Of a stretch of DNA of 64,000 nucleotides, positions 1 through 12,011 are shown in pieces (positions within the stretch are counted from its first letter, which is position 1; every line of letters starts with the position of its first letter). A program made the position numbers and the translations under genes. Source of the DNA: Sycobia sp. Sy_11 (lineage: Eukaryota > Arthropoda > Insecta > Hymenoptera > Epichrysomallidae); assembly GCA_018907035.1 (NCBI GenBank), contig JACCIC010000216.1, positions 496,001 through 560,000 on the forward strand, written 5' to 3'. Under the pieces are notes generated by a model. That model was not told the origin of the DNA. It worked only from the letters and a program-made list of their open reading frames with translations, and did no database searches.

Positions 1-436
1 TCTTTTCTTTCTCATATTTACTGATTTTAATATTAAAATTAACTTATATATTTCCTTTATTTTTTTAATTTGATTACGTGTTGAATATGTAATTTTTATT
101 ATAAAGCTATTAAAAATTACTACCGTTTACTATAACCTTTTCTCCGTTTCTGTTGTTAATAAAATGACAAAATAATCTGTACAAATTTTCATGCAAGTTC
201 ATGGGATATTTTACACGTTATAATCATTTTTATTGAACGCAAGTTCTTATATGAGGAAATCGAAAGTTTGAGAATTTTCTTGACTCCTTTTAACAAAAAA
301 AGTATAATAGTTTTACTCTGTTTCTTTGAAAATGCACGTGCAATAAATAAATATCTTGGCAATAGATATATTTTTATATTTAACGTTCATAGGATATTGT
401 TACAATATCGAATAAAAACTAAATAAGAAATATGAT

Positions 437-636
437 TTTTTTTATGTTATGTAACGTCGCTCTATTTATGCTTCCATATGTCGGTGCTAATCAGCGATGG
501 AGGTCTACGATGCATTTATAAACGAAGCACATGTAAATTATTACAGCGGTGCTTGTGTCAATCGGCCGAGACCGAGATTTGAACTCGGACCACCAAATTA
601 CTAGTCCTTCGCTCTAGCGATCGAGCCATCGTAGGC
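437..636 (-). mobile_element. tRNA-derived SINE, copy 1
   Basis: On the minus strand the sequence begins with a tRNA-like head: an A-box-like stretch (TGGCTCGATCGC, near 617-628) and a B-box-like stretch (GAGTTCAAATC, 575-585), followed by a tRNA-unrelated body and a T-rich end on the plus strand (436-443), i.e. an A-rich 3' tail. A 12-bp target duplication flanks it: AAGAAATATGAT at 425-436 and AAGAAATGTGAT at 649-660, one mismatch. A second copy lies at 58131-58340. The head resembles a tRNA but lacks a believable cloverleaf end, so this is a SINE and not a tRNA gene. It would rely on a LINE for mobilisation (family knowledge). Confidence 0.8.
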
Positions 637-1037
637 TTCGAGAAAGAAAAGAAATGTGATATATTTACTAGTAAGTATGTAAACACAGCAAAATTATACT
701 GTTTCTCATGTTCTCTCGTGTAATTTTAGAACAAGAATTTGATTAAGTAGGGTTTGATGGCGAAAGCAGGCAAGGCTGACTATGCAAATCTGGCCAAACA
801 ATCGTTCAATGCTCTCTTTTCAATCAAAGAACAAGATATATTGATTCGCTTTGGCATGAAAGAATAAGTTTTGGACAATTTGCAAAATATAGCTAATTTA
901 GTTTTAGTCTAATTTTTGCTTTAAGTTTAGAAGACGAATATCTTGTCATAATTTAAACTTACACTTTGCCAAGATATTTGACTTGATTAATAAATACGTA
1001 AAGTAAATACGCAATAAATAGAAAATGATTTTTCATA

Positions 1038-2329
1038 CGAGGGTGAATTTATAAGTTTCCGGCCTAATCAAAAAAACAACGTTTTCAAGAATTTTCTTTT
1101 TTTGATTTCTCAACATAATCTCCGCCAAGGCTGATATATTTCTCATAGCGGTGTTCTAGTCTAGTAATGCCATCTCTATAGACTAATTCATTAAGATCCT
1201 CAAAATACCCATTTACAGCTTCAATTACTTCTTCATTGTCCGCAAATCTCTTACCGCCAAGCCATTTTTTGAGAGTAGGAAACAGATAATAGTCACTCGG
1301 GGCTAGGTCTGTAGGGTAGGGAGGGTGCGGCATCAATTCAAACTTCAGATCGTTGATTTTAGCCATCGCAACAATTGACGTGTACGCTGGTGCACTATCG
1401 TGATGAAACAAGATTTTTTTTCTTCGCCAGATGAGGTCATTTAATTTTCACTTCGTGGCTCAAACGTTGCAATAAGTCTGCGTACTACTGACCAGTGATA
1501 GTTTTACCCTTTTCAAGGTAATCAATGTATATAATACCTCTTGCATCCCAAAAAACAGTAGCCATAACCTTGTTCACCGAAAAAAGTGTTTTTGCCTTCT
1601 TTAGAGTAGGTTCCCCTGGTCCAATCCACTGTTTAGACTGTTGTTTGGTTTCAGGAGTGTAGTGATGGACCTAAGTTTCGTCAACGATTACGAATTGACG
1701 CAAAAATTCGCTTGTATTACGCTTATACAACGCCAAATTGGCGGTAAAAATGTTCTTTCGAATCAATTTTTGGTCGACTGTTAGCAAACGTGGCACCCAT
1801 CTTGCACAGAGCTCTTCCATATACAAATGTTGGTGCAAAATATTTTGTACACGTTCATATGACATCTTACAGATCTCAGCTATTTCACGCACTTTTAATC
1901 TGCGGTCTTTCAACACTATTTGATGGATTTTTTCGATCATATCTGGAGTTGTGACTTCAAGGGGGCGTTCTGAGCGAGGCTCATTAGAGGTTCACACGAC
2001 CCTTTTTGAACTCGGAAACCCACAGCTAAACCGTTAAATATGATGGGGAGGATGTTCAGAGTGTTGAGTCCATCTCTTCTTTAATTTCCTTCGGCGTTAA
2101 CCCCTTCAAATAAAAGTATTTGATGACAGTATGATTTTCCAGCTTTTCCATTTTTACGAAAAACACAGAGGCGTCTTGTTCAGCGTGCTCTCAACCCTAA
2201 ACTAACATGGCGATCGAACTGAAACTATAGCTACAAGCTATCTAAGGACGGGACTATAGAACGCCACCTCAAGTTAGGCCTAGTGGCGCCACTTCTTGGT
2301 CAGGCCAGAAACTTATCAATCCACCCTCG
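1038..2329 (-). mobile_element. Full-length mariner element (1.29 kb), inactive
   Basis: Both ends carry matching inverted repeats of about 30 bp. The plus-strand left end starts CGAGGGTGAATTTATAAG and the right end, reverse complemented, starts CGAGGGTGGATTGATAAG. TA dinucleotides flank both ends (1036-1037 and 2330-2331), the expected Tc1/mariner target duplication. Length agrees with the usual 1.3 kb. It holds one broken transposase gene on the minus strand. Confidence 0.93.
1085..2151 (-). pseudogene. mariner (DD34D) transposase, broken
   Basis: Cut-and-paste transposase of the Tc1/mariner superfamily, acting on the element's own inverted ends. Reading down the minus strand from an ATG at 2151: an N-terminal helix-turn-helix region with several stops, an intact HTH stretch around 1940-1740 (REIAEICKMSYERV), the first catalytic Asp in VDET (about 1672), the second in FHHDSAPAYT (about 1404) and the third in APSDYYLF (about 1300). 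Exactly 34 residues separate the last two Asp, so DD34D. The Trp normally following VDET is a TAG stop, and there are further stops in the first 70 codons and near 1438. The catalytic triad survives but the frame does not, so it is a recently dead copy. Confidence 0.9.
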
Positions 2330-2331
2330 TA

Positions 2332-3004
2332 CAATTAAGAAAAAATTTGCTGCCTTTCCCAATATTCTTCGACTTGTAATTTTCAATTTTTCGTTTCCTT
2401 AGATTGAAACTCAGTACAGTCATACCCAAAATGATCCAAATACCAATCGAAATATGTATAAAAACACAAAATACTGTATTTACTATTCATAAATATTCTT
2501 ATATTCGTTATTTGACCCTATTTCTTGGTTAAACAAGTGCAGAAAATGTACAATTTTAAGAAAATAACTGCATTTTTATATATTTTTTAACAAGAAATGC
2601 GTTATTCGATGTTTTTGATATACATTCAAATTCGTAGTTTTGAAGATTTTAGATATATCTGTACAGAGTGCTGCCAATCTAAGAAAATAAAAGATTGAAA
2701 ATTTAAAAATAGAAAAACATTAAAGAAGGTAGTAGCAAGTATTTGTCTTAATAATAAATTACTGTAGCATTCACCGTCTCGGTTTCATCCAAGATAATTA
2801 TGTAACCGATCTCGGAGCGATATACCTTCGAAGGCAAGCATGGGTAATACAACCATCAAAAAATTTTCAAAAAATATTGCGTCAATATTAAACCATAATA
2901 TTATAGTCCGCGAGCCAGTGATATATTTTAGTGACCAATTTATCCTCGGCTGAAAATTAGTTTAAATGATTCCTTTGAATGTACTGAAAAGTGTCACTGC
3001 GGCA
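2332..3004. other. AT-rich spacer, no gene seen
   Basis: Between the mariner and the large palindrome. Somewhat higher GC at 2770-2860, but no ORF or motif that I can defend. Confidence 0.5.
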
Positions 3005-5450
3005 CCTAATCTGAATGCAGCAACACCAGGTACCTAAACTTTGTGAAAATGTTTAAAACTAGGTTTAAAAACCAAAATGTTTAAAAACCAGGTTTTGTGG
3101 AATAATTTTCAGTTTAGAAAAAAATTTTTTAAATAAAAGTTGTAGATCCTATTCAAATGAATTGTCTATGTTCTATCAATTTTTTAGGTAAAGCTAATAA
3201 TTATCGAGAACAACGGAATTAATAATACGCGTTTTCAACTACTATAATCAGCCCAAGTCATGGTCGACACGTCAGGGATCTACCTGTCGCTTAGAAAATA
3301 CATGGTACAAGTACTTTTTAATTTGTAATTTTGCTCTTAAAATTCTAGTTTTAAAGCAAAAACATGGAATGTAAAAAATTTATTTTAGGTAAGTCTCCAA
3401 ATTTTGTTTAAAACAATATTTAGCAAGCTCTCTATTGTTTTATATATTATCATTTATATGTTATTATATACAAAGTTTTTAATGCTTTTCACCATGAAAT
3501 TCGGAGAACTTTGTCTATAACATTCATTTTTCTAATTTTATTATCACAATTATATTTAAGTTAGAAAAATTATATATACAGTCTCATTAATTTATTAGAA
3601 ATAGATTTTCCTGTTATAATATGTTAGAGTGGTTTGGAAGATGCTGCATTTAAAAGTGGTTTCAAAGTTACAAAAAAATTTTACACTCGCATCATACTTT
3701 GTCAAAGAATAATATAACAGATATAACTATACAAAAATTATTTAAATGACAATATCATTGTGAAAAATCTATTAAGTGATTCAAAGACCATGCACCACGT
3801 GAGATATCCAGCGCGTTCCAGGTCCCCCGAAAGCGCGTGCTACAACTGCAATTTTACACATCAATTACCATTTATCCTCGCAAAATTATTTTTCTATCTT
3901 GTTCTACAATACATGTAAGTTTATTTATAATCATTTTCAGGATTGCAACAATCTGGAATTGAAACTGCAAGTTTTAAACTGCAGGTCAAGCGCGCGTTTT
4001 CGAGTGCGCTTTACTCACATTTCTATTAGAGGAAACGTACTTTTCATTGCTTCAGCGAACATACAGTCCAAATTGTTGCAATCGTAAAAATTATTATAAA
4101 CGAACTTACATGAATTGTAGAACAAGATGGAAAAAGTATTTTGCAAGGATAAATGGGAACTGATGCGTAAAACTGCAGTTGTAGAACGCGCTTTAGGGAG
4201 AGCTGGAACACGATGAATATCTCGCATGGTGCACTGTCATCGAATCACCTAATAGATTTTCCAGAATGTTATTGTCATTTGAATAATTTTGGTCATCTGT
4301 TATCTGTTATCTGTTATCTAATTATCTGTTATCTGTTATATGATTCTCTGACAGAATACGATACGAGCGTACCTTATTTCTATAATTTTGCAAACACTTT
4401 CAAATGATTTTATCGCATGTATTATAAAAACATACGAATGTCTAATTATTATAAATTAGAGTCGTGTATACTATTGTAATAATTTATACATTTTTTTGGA
4501 AAAAAATTCTGTTATATTTCAAGAAATAAACTATATATATGTTACTACCCTACTTCCATGTAGCAAATTTCCTTCACCTCTTTGTATTTTAGTATTTGTG
4601 ATTTATTTGTAATGAAAAATTTATAACAATTCAGAAAAGGTTATTATTAATAATTTTTGGAGCTTTGGAACATTAATAGTATACATCAAATTAGCAGAAT
4701 TAATACTGAAATAGTGAAAAGCATTAAAAACTTTGTATATAATAATAAATAAATGATAGTATATGAAACAATAGAGAGTTTGTTAAAAATGATTTTAAAC
4801 TAAATTTGGAGATCTACCTAAAATAAATTTATTACATTCGATATATTTTCGTTTTAAAACTATAATTTTATGAGCAAAATTTAAATTTCAAAAGTACTTG
4901 TACCATGTATGATCTGAGCTAATAATTTTTGAGCAAACAAATGATTTTTGGAGCTTTGGGAAATTATTGAACAATTAATTTTTTGGGAAAATTAATATTA
5001 TACATCAAATTGGCTGAATTCATATTGAAATAACATAAATGATGATATATAAAACAATAGACTTTGTTAAAAATTATTTTAAACAATATTTGGAGATCTA
5101 CCTAAAATAATTTTTTATTCGAATTATTTTTGCTTTAAAACTATCATTTTATGAGCAAAATTTAAATTTAAAAAGTACTTGTTTCGTGTATGATCTGAGT
5201 GGCGAGGTAGGTCCCTGACGTATCAACTATGAGTTGATTGATAGCAGCTCGAAATGTTCATAATTAATTGCGTTGTTCGCCATAATTCTTAGATTTAGAG
5301 CAAAAATGGATAGAACGTAAAAATTTTTTTTCTACAGGATCTACAACTTTTGTTTGAACAATTTTTTTCTAAACTTAAAATTATTTCATAAAACCTAGTT
5401 TTTATCCATTTTCTAACATTTTTACAAAGTTTGGTTGCCTGACGTTGTCA
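3005..5450. repeat. Giant palindrome (foldback element), arms about 1.0-1.4 kb
   Basis: The left arm (about 3005-4005) is the reverse complement of the right arm (about 4020-5450). Anchors: ATCTACCTGTCGC at 3278 pairs with the region near 5205; ATGGTACAAGTACTTTT at 3302 pairs with 4890-4912; TCTTGTTCTACAATACATG near 3897 pairs with 4110-4130; TGCACCACGTGAGATAT at 3791 pairs with 4220-4235. The arms are imperfect (roughly 80-90% by eye). The right arm is longer because about 280 bp (4640-4920) is repeated in diverged form at 4925-5215. Such structure fits foldback or Mutator-like elements with long terminal inverted repeats. A Mutator-like remnant lies 0.75 kb to the right, but whether it belonged to this element is unknown. 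Confidence 0.8.
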
Positions 5451-5456
5451 CATCCA

Positions 5457-5593
5457 GATTAATTGACGCAGCGTTCGATCAGTACGTTTTAGAACACATT
5501 GAAACGAGCCATTTAAACTACTTTTCGGATAAGGATAAATATGACAAAAAAACGTCGCTGGCTCCCGGACTATTACTTCTAATTATGCTTAAG
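5457..5593 (+). CDS. Candidate exon, faint Osiris/DUF1676-like
   Basis: An open stretch of about 46 codons directly abuts the palindrome. It is preceded by a fair 3' splice site (CACATCCAG at 5448-5456) and followed by AAG|GCAAGT, the consensus of rare GC-AG introns. The peptide has an acidic/basic mixed part (AAFDQYVLEHIE, then KDKYDKKTS) and then a hydrophobic LAPGLLLLIMLK. That order resembles the segment just before the membrane stretch of insect Osiris (DUF1676) proteins. No neighbouring exon was found. It may be a host-gene exon, a captured fragment or chance. Confidence 0.25.
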
Positions 5594-6190
5594 GCAAGTT
5601 TTCGGTTGATTTGTCTTATTTATTCAATAATTTTTATGTCATACAAAAAATAATCTTTATTGTTTAAACCTTTTACATATTAAAATACACATTTTTAAGA
5701 TATAAAAACAAATGTTTTTTACAGATTTTTCTTCAGAAAATGTCCGCCTCAAAATTGTTCTTTTGTTTCACTGTCGACACGATATCTCACAACGGATCAT
5801 CTGAAATCAAGAAACTCAATAGATTCTTAAAATTTAAAGTTTTGACTATTGCATAGTCTAGAATATTTCATTTTTACCGAAAAAAACAAAATGGCGGGCT
5901 TTTGAATTTCTTGGCTCTTTTTTGCAAAATAAACTGTTTATAATTTTTTAAAAAATTTATTGATCCATATAATCCTAGATCATACCAAAAGAACATATAT
6001 CAGGAGTAAGCTGTTCAAATTTCAAAGGAATCAGTGCAGTAGTTTTTTTTCAATCGTGCCGATTGATTTGAAAAGCGTTGTTTCGAGAAAAACGCGTTCA
6101 AAATTTGTTTTATGAAAATTTGAGAAAAAAGGGTCTTACACACAATCAGCGATGCCATCTCCATATCTAACTCCTTCAGCTTCTTTTCCT

Positions 6191-7011
6191 TCACCCTGCT
6201 TTTTTTGAATCCTGAGAAGCAACTTGTTCGTCTTTCCGCACGCGCGTTGCATTGTCTTTCTTAGCGTATTTTTGAGCCTCACTGCCTATTGTTACGCCCA
6301 TAACACTCATTATTTTTAACACTGTACTGAAGCCTTCATTAAAAGTGCATGCTGCTGTATAAGCTGCAATTTTAACGATTTTTTTCCACAAAAAGTGTGT
6401 TTTGGCACAATGGCCCAACCACCACAATGAAAATTCATTATTGTTCTGAGTGTTTACGCCAGTGCATCAATAAATCTTAACAAGTCTGGGCAGTATTGAT
6501 GCTATGGATTTTCGTCGGTCGAGCTTCTATGGTAGAAAGTGACCCAAATAGCTTTTTTGATTTCTTTGGGTGAGTCAAGATGATTCAGAACAGCAATGCC
6601 ATAAAAAGCGGATAATTCGTACATAAGTTTCAAGCCAAAGTTTTTGGAGTATCGGCTTTTTTTGTTGGCTGACGATTTTTTCGCGCTTGATTTTTTCAAT
6701 GCAACTTCTTCTATAGCTTTTTTATCGTTTGCTTTTTTCTCCTCAATTAAAGCTTTTTTAAAAGTTAATAATGCTACTGATTTGGCTGCTATGTGAATGT
6801 GATTAACAATATCATAATAATCATTTTCACTAAATCCATCAAACCACAAAAATGATTCAGATCCTAAGTACCTATACCAAGAAGCCTCATTACAAAAGCA
6901 AATTATGTTTATTTCGTAACTAGAACAAATTTTTGGACTCGATGGAATGCGAACATCATTTTCACATTTAAACGCCATAATTAAATCAAACCCTAAACAT
7001 TTCTCATTCAA
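6191..7011 (-). pseudogene. Mutator-like transposase remnant
   Basis: Two open pieces on the minus strand separated by lost sequence. The upstream piece (7011-6502, 169 residues) has a Lys/Glu-rich coiled-coil-like segment and ends in KKAIWVTFYHRSSTDENP, which matches the segment before the Cys-rich part of arthropod Mutator-like transposase-domain proteins. The downstream piece (6427-6191) has LWWLGHCAKTHF then TFNEGFSTVLKIMSVMGV and a basic tail, matching the C-terminal end of the same family. The intervening part and the N-terminal DDE portion are missing, so this is an internally deleted, dead copy. Family assignment is from recalled conserved motifs. Confidence 0.6.
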
Positions 7012-7019
7012 TTTCTATA

Positions 7020-8299
7020 AATGCACTTCACTTTTGTATGTTTTATAAATCACGATGTTCCTTAAGGTCAATAATATACTATAAGAGACTACAGTATATT
7101 ATAGTTTTTTTTTTTTATAAAGTACTAGTTAAACTTGAATCAACATCACAAGTATGCCGATTCCTGTAGAACGAGCGTTTTCTTGATCGGTCTGGCTTAT
7201 TTTCTCTCTGCTCCTCTTTCCATCACGCATAGTAAAAATACTTCTTTTTCACAACGGTTCAATTTCGGGGTGTAATTAGATTTTGTCAACAATCAGGCAC
7301 GTTACTGGATGCTGCTATTTATTGGTATAGCGAAAGCACGAATCGGATGCGAATCGGACACGAACGAATCCTTGCCATCGGATGTATAAATACTCAGTAA
7401 TAAAAAAAATATATATTAGTATTAATTTTAATATAAAAAATTCTAGATAAGAAACTGATAATTAAATATTAATAAAAATAAATGCTCTATATTTATTAAT
7501 TAAAATTAACAGAAAATAATTTATGGAATTTATTAAAGAGTAATTACTGCACTTAAAACATGTTTATTAAAATATATAACAAAAACAAATATATATAGTA
7601 ATTCAACCAAATTTACTACAGTATCTTTTTAGCTAAATAACATCATTTTTATTTTGTAGTGGATAGTGGTATTTGTAAATATATTGCATAATTATTAATT
7701 TTTGTTCAAACAAAAATATATTTATTTCTATATTATACAAACATCTATGGGCACCGAATTACCTATATTTTACAAATGTTAGCTTATCGAATGCAATATA
7801 AAAAAGTACTTTCGGAGATATGTTCGAAAGAATATATTGAATATTTTGAATGTATTGAATATATGAAAATTTTATAAATTTTTGCATAAACATTTAATTT
7901 ACATGAATATCAATACGATATTTATAATTAACACTCCCAAAAATATAAAAATTGGTCAATCGCGTGTGGTCAATTTTTGGAAGTCCACCCGCTATTTCAG
8001 TTATGAGAATAATGATTTTAACAAATTGTGTTCGTAATTTTGTACAATTTTATACACGTCTAACACAGCATATCTGTTCCCATGTCTGTTTTACCTGACT
8101 TATTCATGTATTTCACGAATTGTAAAGTAGAAAAATATTTCATCGGCATTATTATGAAAAATTTTGTGAATCGTAGATAGAAATACTATATTGACATTAT
8201 TTTTATGAAATCTTTTGTTAACTGTACATGTTTATTCTAACAACCAAATTGAAGAAAATTCCTAGACAAACTAAATGTAGACTAAATGCACACTTAATT
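7020..8299. other. AT-rich region without recognisable gene
   Basis: Low-complexity AT-rich DNA. No ORF of note, no RNA gene and no clear repeat partner within the window. Confidence 0.5.
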
Positions 8300-8739
8300 A
8301 AATGTGAATGGGGGAACGGACTCGGGAATACGGTACTAAATAAATAATAGGATATTCGATTATAATTAACAAAACATTTATTAAAACACTAATACATACG
8401 CACTGTAACGCAGTGCTATTGCTCGCGGGTTAATCACTCCTACCAGGTTCCGCGACGCGAAAAATAGAATAGAAAGAGTTACGGCATATAGCAACGCGCG
8501 ATCGTTTTCACCGGGAACGATAGAAGGGGAACATGACACTCGGGACAGCCATGTGCGCGGAGGACGCGGACGCGCGCGCTACACAGCGACGGCGGGACTT
8601 CATGCTAACCTAATTCTCTCTCTTTCGGGAGAGAATTACAATCTGTACATAGAAATAATAAGCAACTGCCGGTCAGTGCTGGAAGCGGGAGCTGTCCTCT
8701 CTCAATGATGCGTGAGCGGCGTTCTCATCGCCACTCAGT

Positions 8740-8790
<51 letters not shown>

Positions 8791-9131
8791 CGTATGGCCG
8801 GTCAATGTCCGCGATGCGCGGGACGCGGGAGTATCTCACAGACGGGTCGCTGGAGGTTGCGGGGCTAGGACAGGAGACGTCTAATTCTGATGATACTCGT
8901 AGGCGGGTAGGAACCCTCGAATACGCTCAAAATCTGGGTCTGAAGGTCGGGATGTCGTACACTGTCTATTCGACAGCTGGGGCAGAAGCATCAATGCTGC
9001 TTAACGGCTATAACGAGAAGAAGAAACGTGCTTGTACCTTTTCGATTCCTCTTCTCACTCGTTCGCTGTGCGTGAACACTCGCGGTTTTGCACGAACGCG
9101 TAACACGTGAGCGCGAAACCGGTGATCACAA
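8300..9131 (-). repeat. GC-rich block, possible solo LTR
   Basis: A sharp GC rise in AT-rich surroundings. Read on the minus strand it begins TGTTGTGATCACC (9131) and ends CCCATTCACA (about 8300), which would fit the TG...CA ends of an LTR. It contains an AATAAA near 8380 on that strand and a (CT)n tract at 8743-8787. Composition and layout resemble the GC-rich arms at 36 and 38 kb. The open frame across it is driven by composition and I do not accept it as coding. No target duplication was established. Confidence 0.35.
8743..8787. repeat. (CT)n microsatellite
   Basis: About 22 uninterrupted CT units inside the GC-rich block. Confidence 0.95.
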
Positions 9132-9132
9132 C

Positions 9133-9182
<50 letters not shown>
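9133..9182. repeat. (TA)n microsatellite
   Basis: About 24 TA units immediately after the GC-rich block. Confidence 0.95.
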
Positions 9183-9184
<2 letters not shown>

Positions 9185-9350
9185 GATTTTTGGTAAAGCA
9201 ACAACCTATTCTGCCACCATGTTTTTGAATTTGCAAAAAATAGCCTATTTTCTAATCCTGATCGTGTAAAATATGTGGTTATATTGTGGTGGCGATCGGT
9301 GCAGTAGTTTCGGCGCCTATAAAGGACATATACAGACATACATTCTCTTT
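9183..9350 (+). repeat. TE tail motif (GGTGCAGTAGTTTCGGCG type)
   Basis: Contains GGTGGCGATCGGTGCAGTAG followed by TTTCGGCG and an ACATAC-rich end. This kind of segment recurs near the ends of many insect transposons. A diverged relative is at 16490-16610 and 49600-49715. The owning family cannot be fixed from the sequence. Confidence 0.45.
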
Positions 9351-9514
9351 TATATACATAGAAAACATAATGTTTCAGTAATATACCGATAATATTGCAT
9401 TTGTAACATTTTGAAATTTGTTGTTACGGAAACATTACAACTGATATGCTAGCGAAGACAGCATTTGAAATATATATATATATAATGTTACCGTCACCGT
9501 TACTTTTGAAATAC

Positions 9515-9775
9515 GAGGGTAGTCAATAAGTCTTTAGAAAAAGATAGAAAAACCATTTTTTTCAGGTAAATTTTTTTTATTTACCAACACTATCTCTTTC
9601 GAGTTCAATACACTTTGACAGACGTATCTCCAATTTTTTTAAGCCTTCAGAAATGTATGATTGTACTTCCTCAAAATAAGCATTTGTGTGAGCAATGACT
9701 TCATTTGATGTAATCCGTTATCCGCTGAGCCATTTTTTAAATTTAGAAATAAGAAGAAGTCACTCGTAAATATTG
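9515..9775 (-). pseudogene. mariner transposase 3' fragment with one inverted end
   Basis: The plus-strand end ACGAGGGTAGTCAATAAG resembles a mariner inverted repeat. On the minus strand the adjoining 250 bp decode to the C-terminal segment of a mariner transposase (FKKWLSG, SNEVIAHTNAYFEE, SEGLKKLEIRLSKCIEL) with one stop. The catalytic part is absent because the copy is truncated near 9775. Confidence 0.8.
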
Positions 9776-10253
9776 CAAACGTAATATTACATTTATAATA
9801 TGGCAGATATATTACTGTATTATAACAACAAACTGGTAATATAACATGCCTAATGGGTATACAAGTGACTAAAAGTTAATTGTAAAGAGAAAACCTTTAC
9901 AACTGAAAAATTGTATTGCTATAGATACAAGATCAATAAAGTTGATTTACTTTATATTATTTCTAAATAGATACTTAAGAAACAAAATCGTATATTCTAT
10001 CAAATTATTGTTTCAAGACTCTTTATTGTTCTATAGTAATTTATATTTAATTAGAAAGTAAATTAAAACTCGCTACAAATCTATCGCTGTCCCTATGATC
10101 ATTTATAACAGATGCAACGTTCTCTGTTTCAAATATTATGAAAAGTTTTGAAGCTTGTTTCGTTATTTTTGAAAAAGATTTTGTATAAGAAAAATAATAA
10201 ATTATTGCTGCCGTGTGCATTTAAGAATTGTTCTCATTTCATTGCACATTTGC

Positions 10254-10304
<51 letters not shown>

Positions 10305-10330
10305 CAAGGGCGAGTTATATGTAGATACCC
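9776..10330. other. AT-rich spacer with (GA)n at 10259-10299
   Basis: No gene recognised. The only distinct feature is a (GA)n tract of about 20 units at its right end. Confidence 0.6.
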
Positions 10331-10334
10331 ACTG

Positions 10335-11245
10335 TGTTCCAAAAGTTATAAGACTACAGGTATAAAATCTCTACTGCTTGCGCCATTTTCATGAAACTTT
10401 GTCCACTAGTTGCTACAACCTTCCTCTACCTCTATAGAAAGTTTCAAGTTCTATTTTTAACTTCAAGTACTATTTTGCGGCGATATAACGTCTTCCCGAC
10501 AGGTAGAGAGTTGTTTGAAGACGATGAAAGGAGCGGGAAGCCATGCGCCACTACAAATGACAATAGATAGACAAAGTCGTAGATGTGTTAAAGGATAATC
10601 GAAACTCTAGTTGTAGATTGATTAAAGAACTTCCTCGAATACCAAAATTAAACGTTCACGTATTATAATGAATGACTTGAAAAAAGGTGTGTGTGCGTTT
10701 CGTTACATATACGCTAACTGCCGAACAAAGAGAACAACGAGTTTCTCATGCACATGACTTGCTGAAAATGATAGAAACGCAGCCAAATTTTCTTGAAACT
10801 ATTATTACGGATGCTAAAAGTTTGTGTTTTGCATACGACTCTGCAGCGAAATGCCAAAATGCTAAGTGTGTTGGCGAAAACTCGCCGCGACCAAACAAAA
10901 TTGCACTTTCCAAAATCAAAAATTAAAACAATGTTAATTTTTTTTTATTCTAAAGGTACCATCCACAAAGCGTTTATTCCGCAAGTTACTACCGTGGATG
11001 TTGCATTCTACCAACAAGTGCTTAATTGCTTGTGTAAAAGAATTGCGCGTGTAAAAACCTGAGTTGTGGACAGACCGCCCTTTTGCACGATAATGCACCA
11101 GCACATACTGCGGCAACTAACACTTAATTTTTGTCCAAAAAAATGGTTCTTGTACTTAGCCACCCAGCATACTCGCCTGATTTGAGTCTCCCTAACTACC
11201 TTTTGTTTCCAAAATTAAAATGGATTTAAAAGGGAACTGATTTTC
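10335..11245 (+). pseudogene. mariner transposase of the SETMAR/Mos1-like group, broken
   Basis: Reading along the plus strand, pieces in shifting frames match a mariner transposase: ELFEDDERSGKP (about 10510), an HTH-derived part with stops, then LTAEQREQRVSHAHDLL (10711 on), IETQPNFLETIIT, VGENSPRPNK, SKIKTMLIFFY (about 10910), an integrase-like core and LLHDNAPAHTAA (about 11080). The third catalytic segment reads SPDLSLPNYLLF, so the last Asp of DD34D is Asn. The first Asp region (TDAKSLCF) is also altered. Many indels. The right side stops where a different repeat begins near 11245. Confidence 0.8.
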
Positions 11246-11283
11246 GTCAAACAGGGTTCTTTTACCAACAACCTCGAAATTAT

Positions 11284-11332
<49 letters not shown>

Positions 11333-11341
11333 ATATATATA
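11284..11341. repeat. (AC)n then (TA)n microsatellite
   Basis: About 23 AC units run into a short TA tract. Confidence 0.95.
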
Positions 11342-11835
11342 CATATTTTCGTTTTTTAAATTAAGAGATTTTTCCCACGTAAGAGAAAATAAAATTTACA
11401 AAAATCAAAAGATATCCATAAGGTGTAAGAATAGTGTCAGATTAACCTGGAGAACAAAAAAGGTAATACCGACTACGCCACACCTTCTTTAGGATACGAA
11501 TCCCAAAGATGAATATGATGATTCGTCTGAACTGGCCTGATATTAATACTTTAAACGGACTGCTTTGAGTTGATGTTCGTGATGCAAGACGTCGCCAAGT
11601 GGCCGCTGGTGAAACTGATTATTTAAACCATTATCTTAATTTATTGATGAACGTAAAATAATTGTCAATAAAAAACGTGGCCTATGCCCTTCCCAAGATA
11701 ATATAGAATCTATATGTCAAATTTCAGAACAATCAGTTCAGTAGTTTTTTAGGTTATCGTGTTCAATTAAAAACACGTTTTGTCTTTATAAATTAGTATG
11801 ATTTAATAGAAAAAAAGTACATCGATAATTTGATT
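11342..11835 (-). mobile_element. Helitron-like repeat A, copy 1 (partial)
   Basis: Reverse-complement copy of a repeat also seen at 16788-17565, 34395-35866 and 49825-50750. Shared landmarks on the minus strand: TTATAAAGACAAA at the start, then a segment ending in GGAAGGGCATAGGC, CAGCGGCCAC, CACACCTTCTTTAGG in reverse sense, and AGATTAATCTGACACTA-like sequence. No long ORF. Assignment to Helitrons rests on the 3' end of the 34-kb copy. Confidence 0.65.
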
Positions 11836-11879
11836 TAAATTAATGGGATTTTCTATATTTTTATTATTGTAGGGTTTTT

Positions 11880-12011
11880 ACACAATCAGCAGATATACAC
11901 GTTGGCTGGGTAGGCACTGGCTTAGAGCCCAAGCTATGACTTGTACTCTACAAGTAATTACCTGCACATCAAGGTGGTCGAAAGATGCGCACTAGTATTA
12001 TTAGGTGTAAT
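11880..12011. other. Short spacer, nothing recognised
   Basis: Sequence between repeat A and the Copia LTR; no motif identified. Confidence 0.4.

Noticed and set aside
437..640. tRNA gene on the minus strand
   Set aside because: A- and B-box-like segments are present, but there is no matching acceptor stem, and a second copy with target duplications shows it is a SINE.
8712..9110. 132-residue ORF
   Set aside because: Starts in a (CT)n tract coding Ser-Leu repeats and runs through LTR-like DNA.
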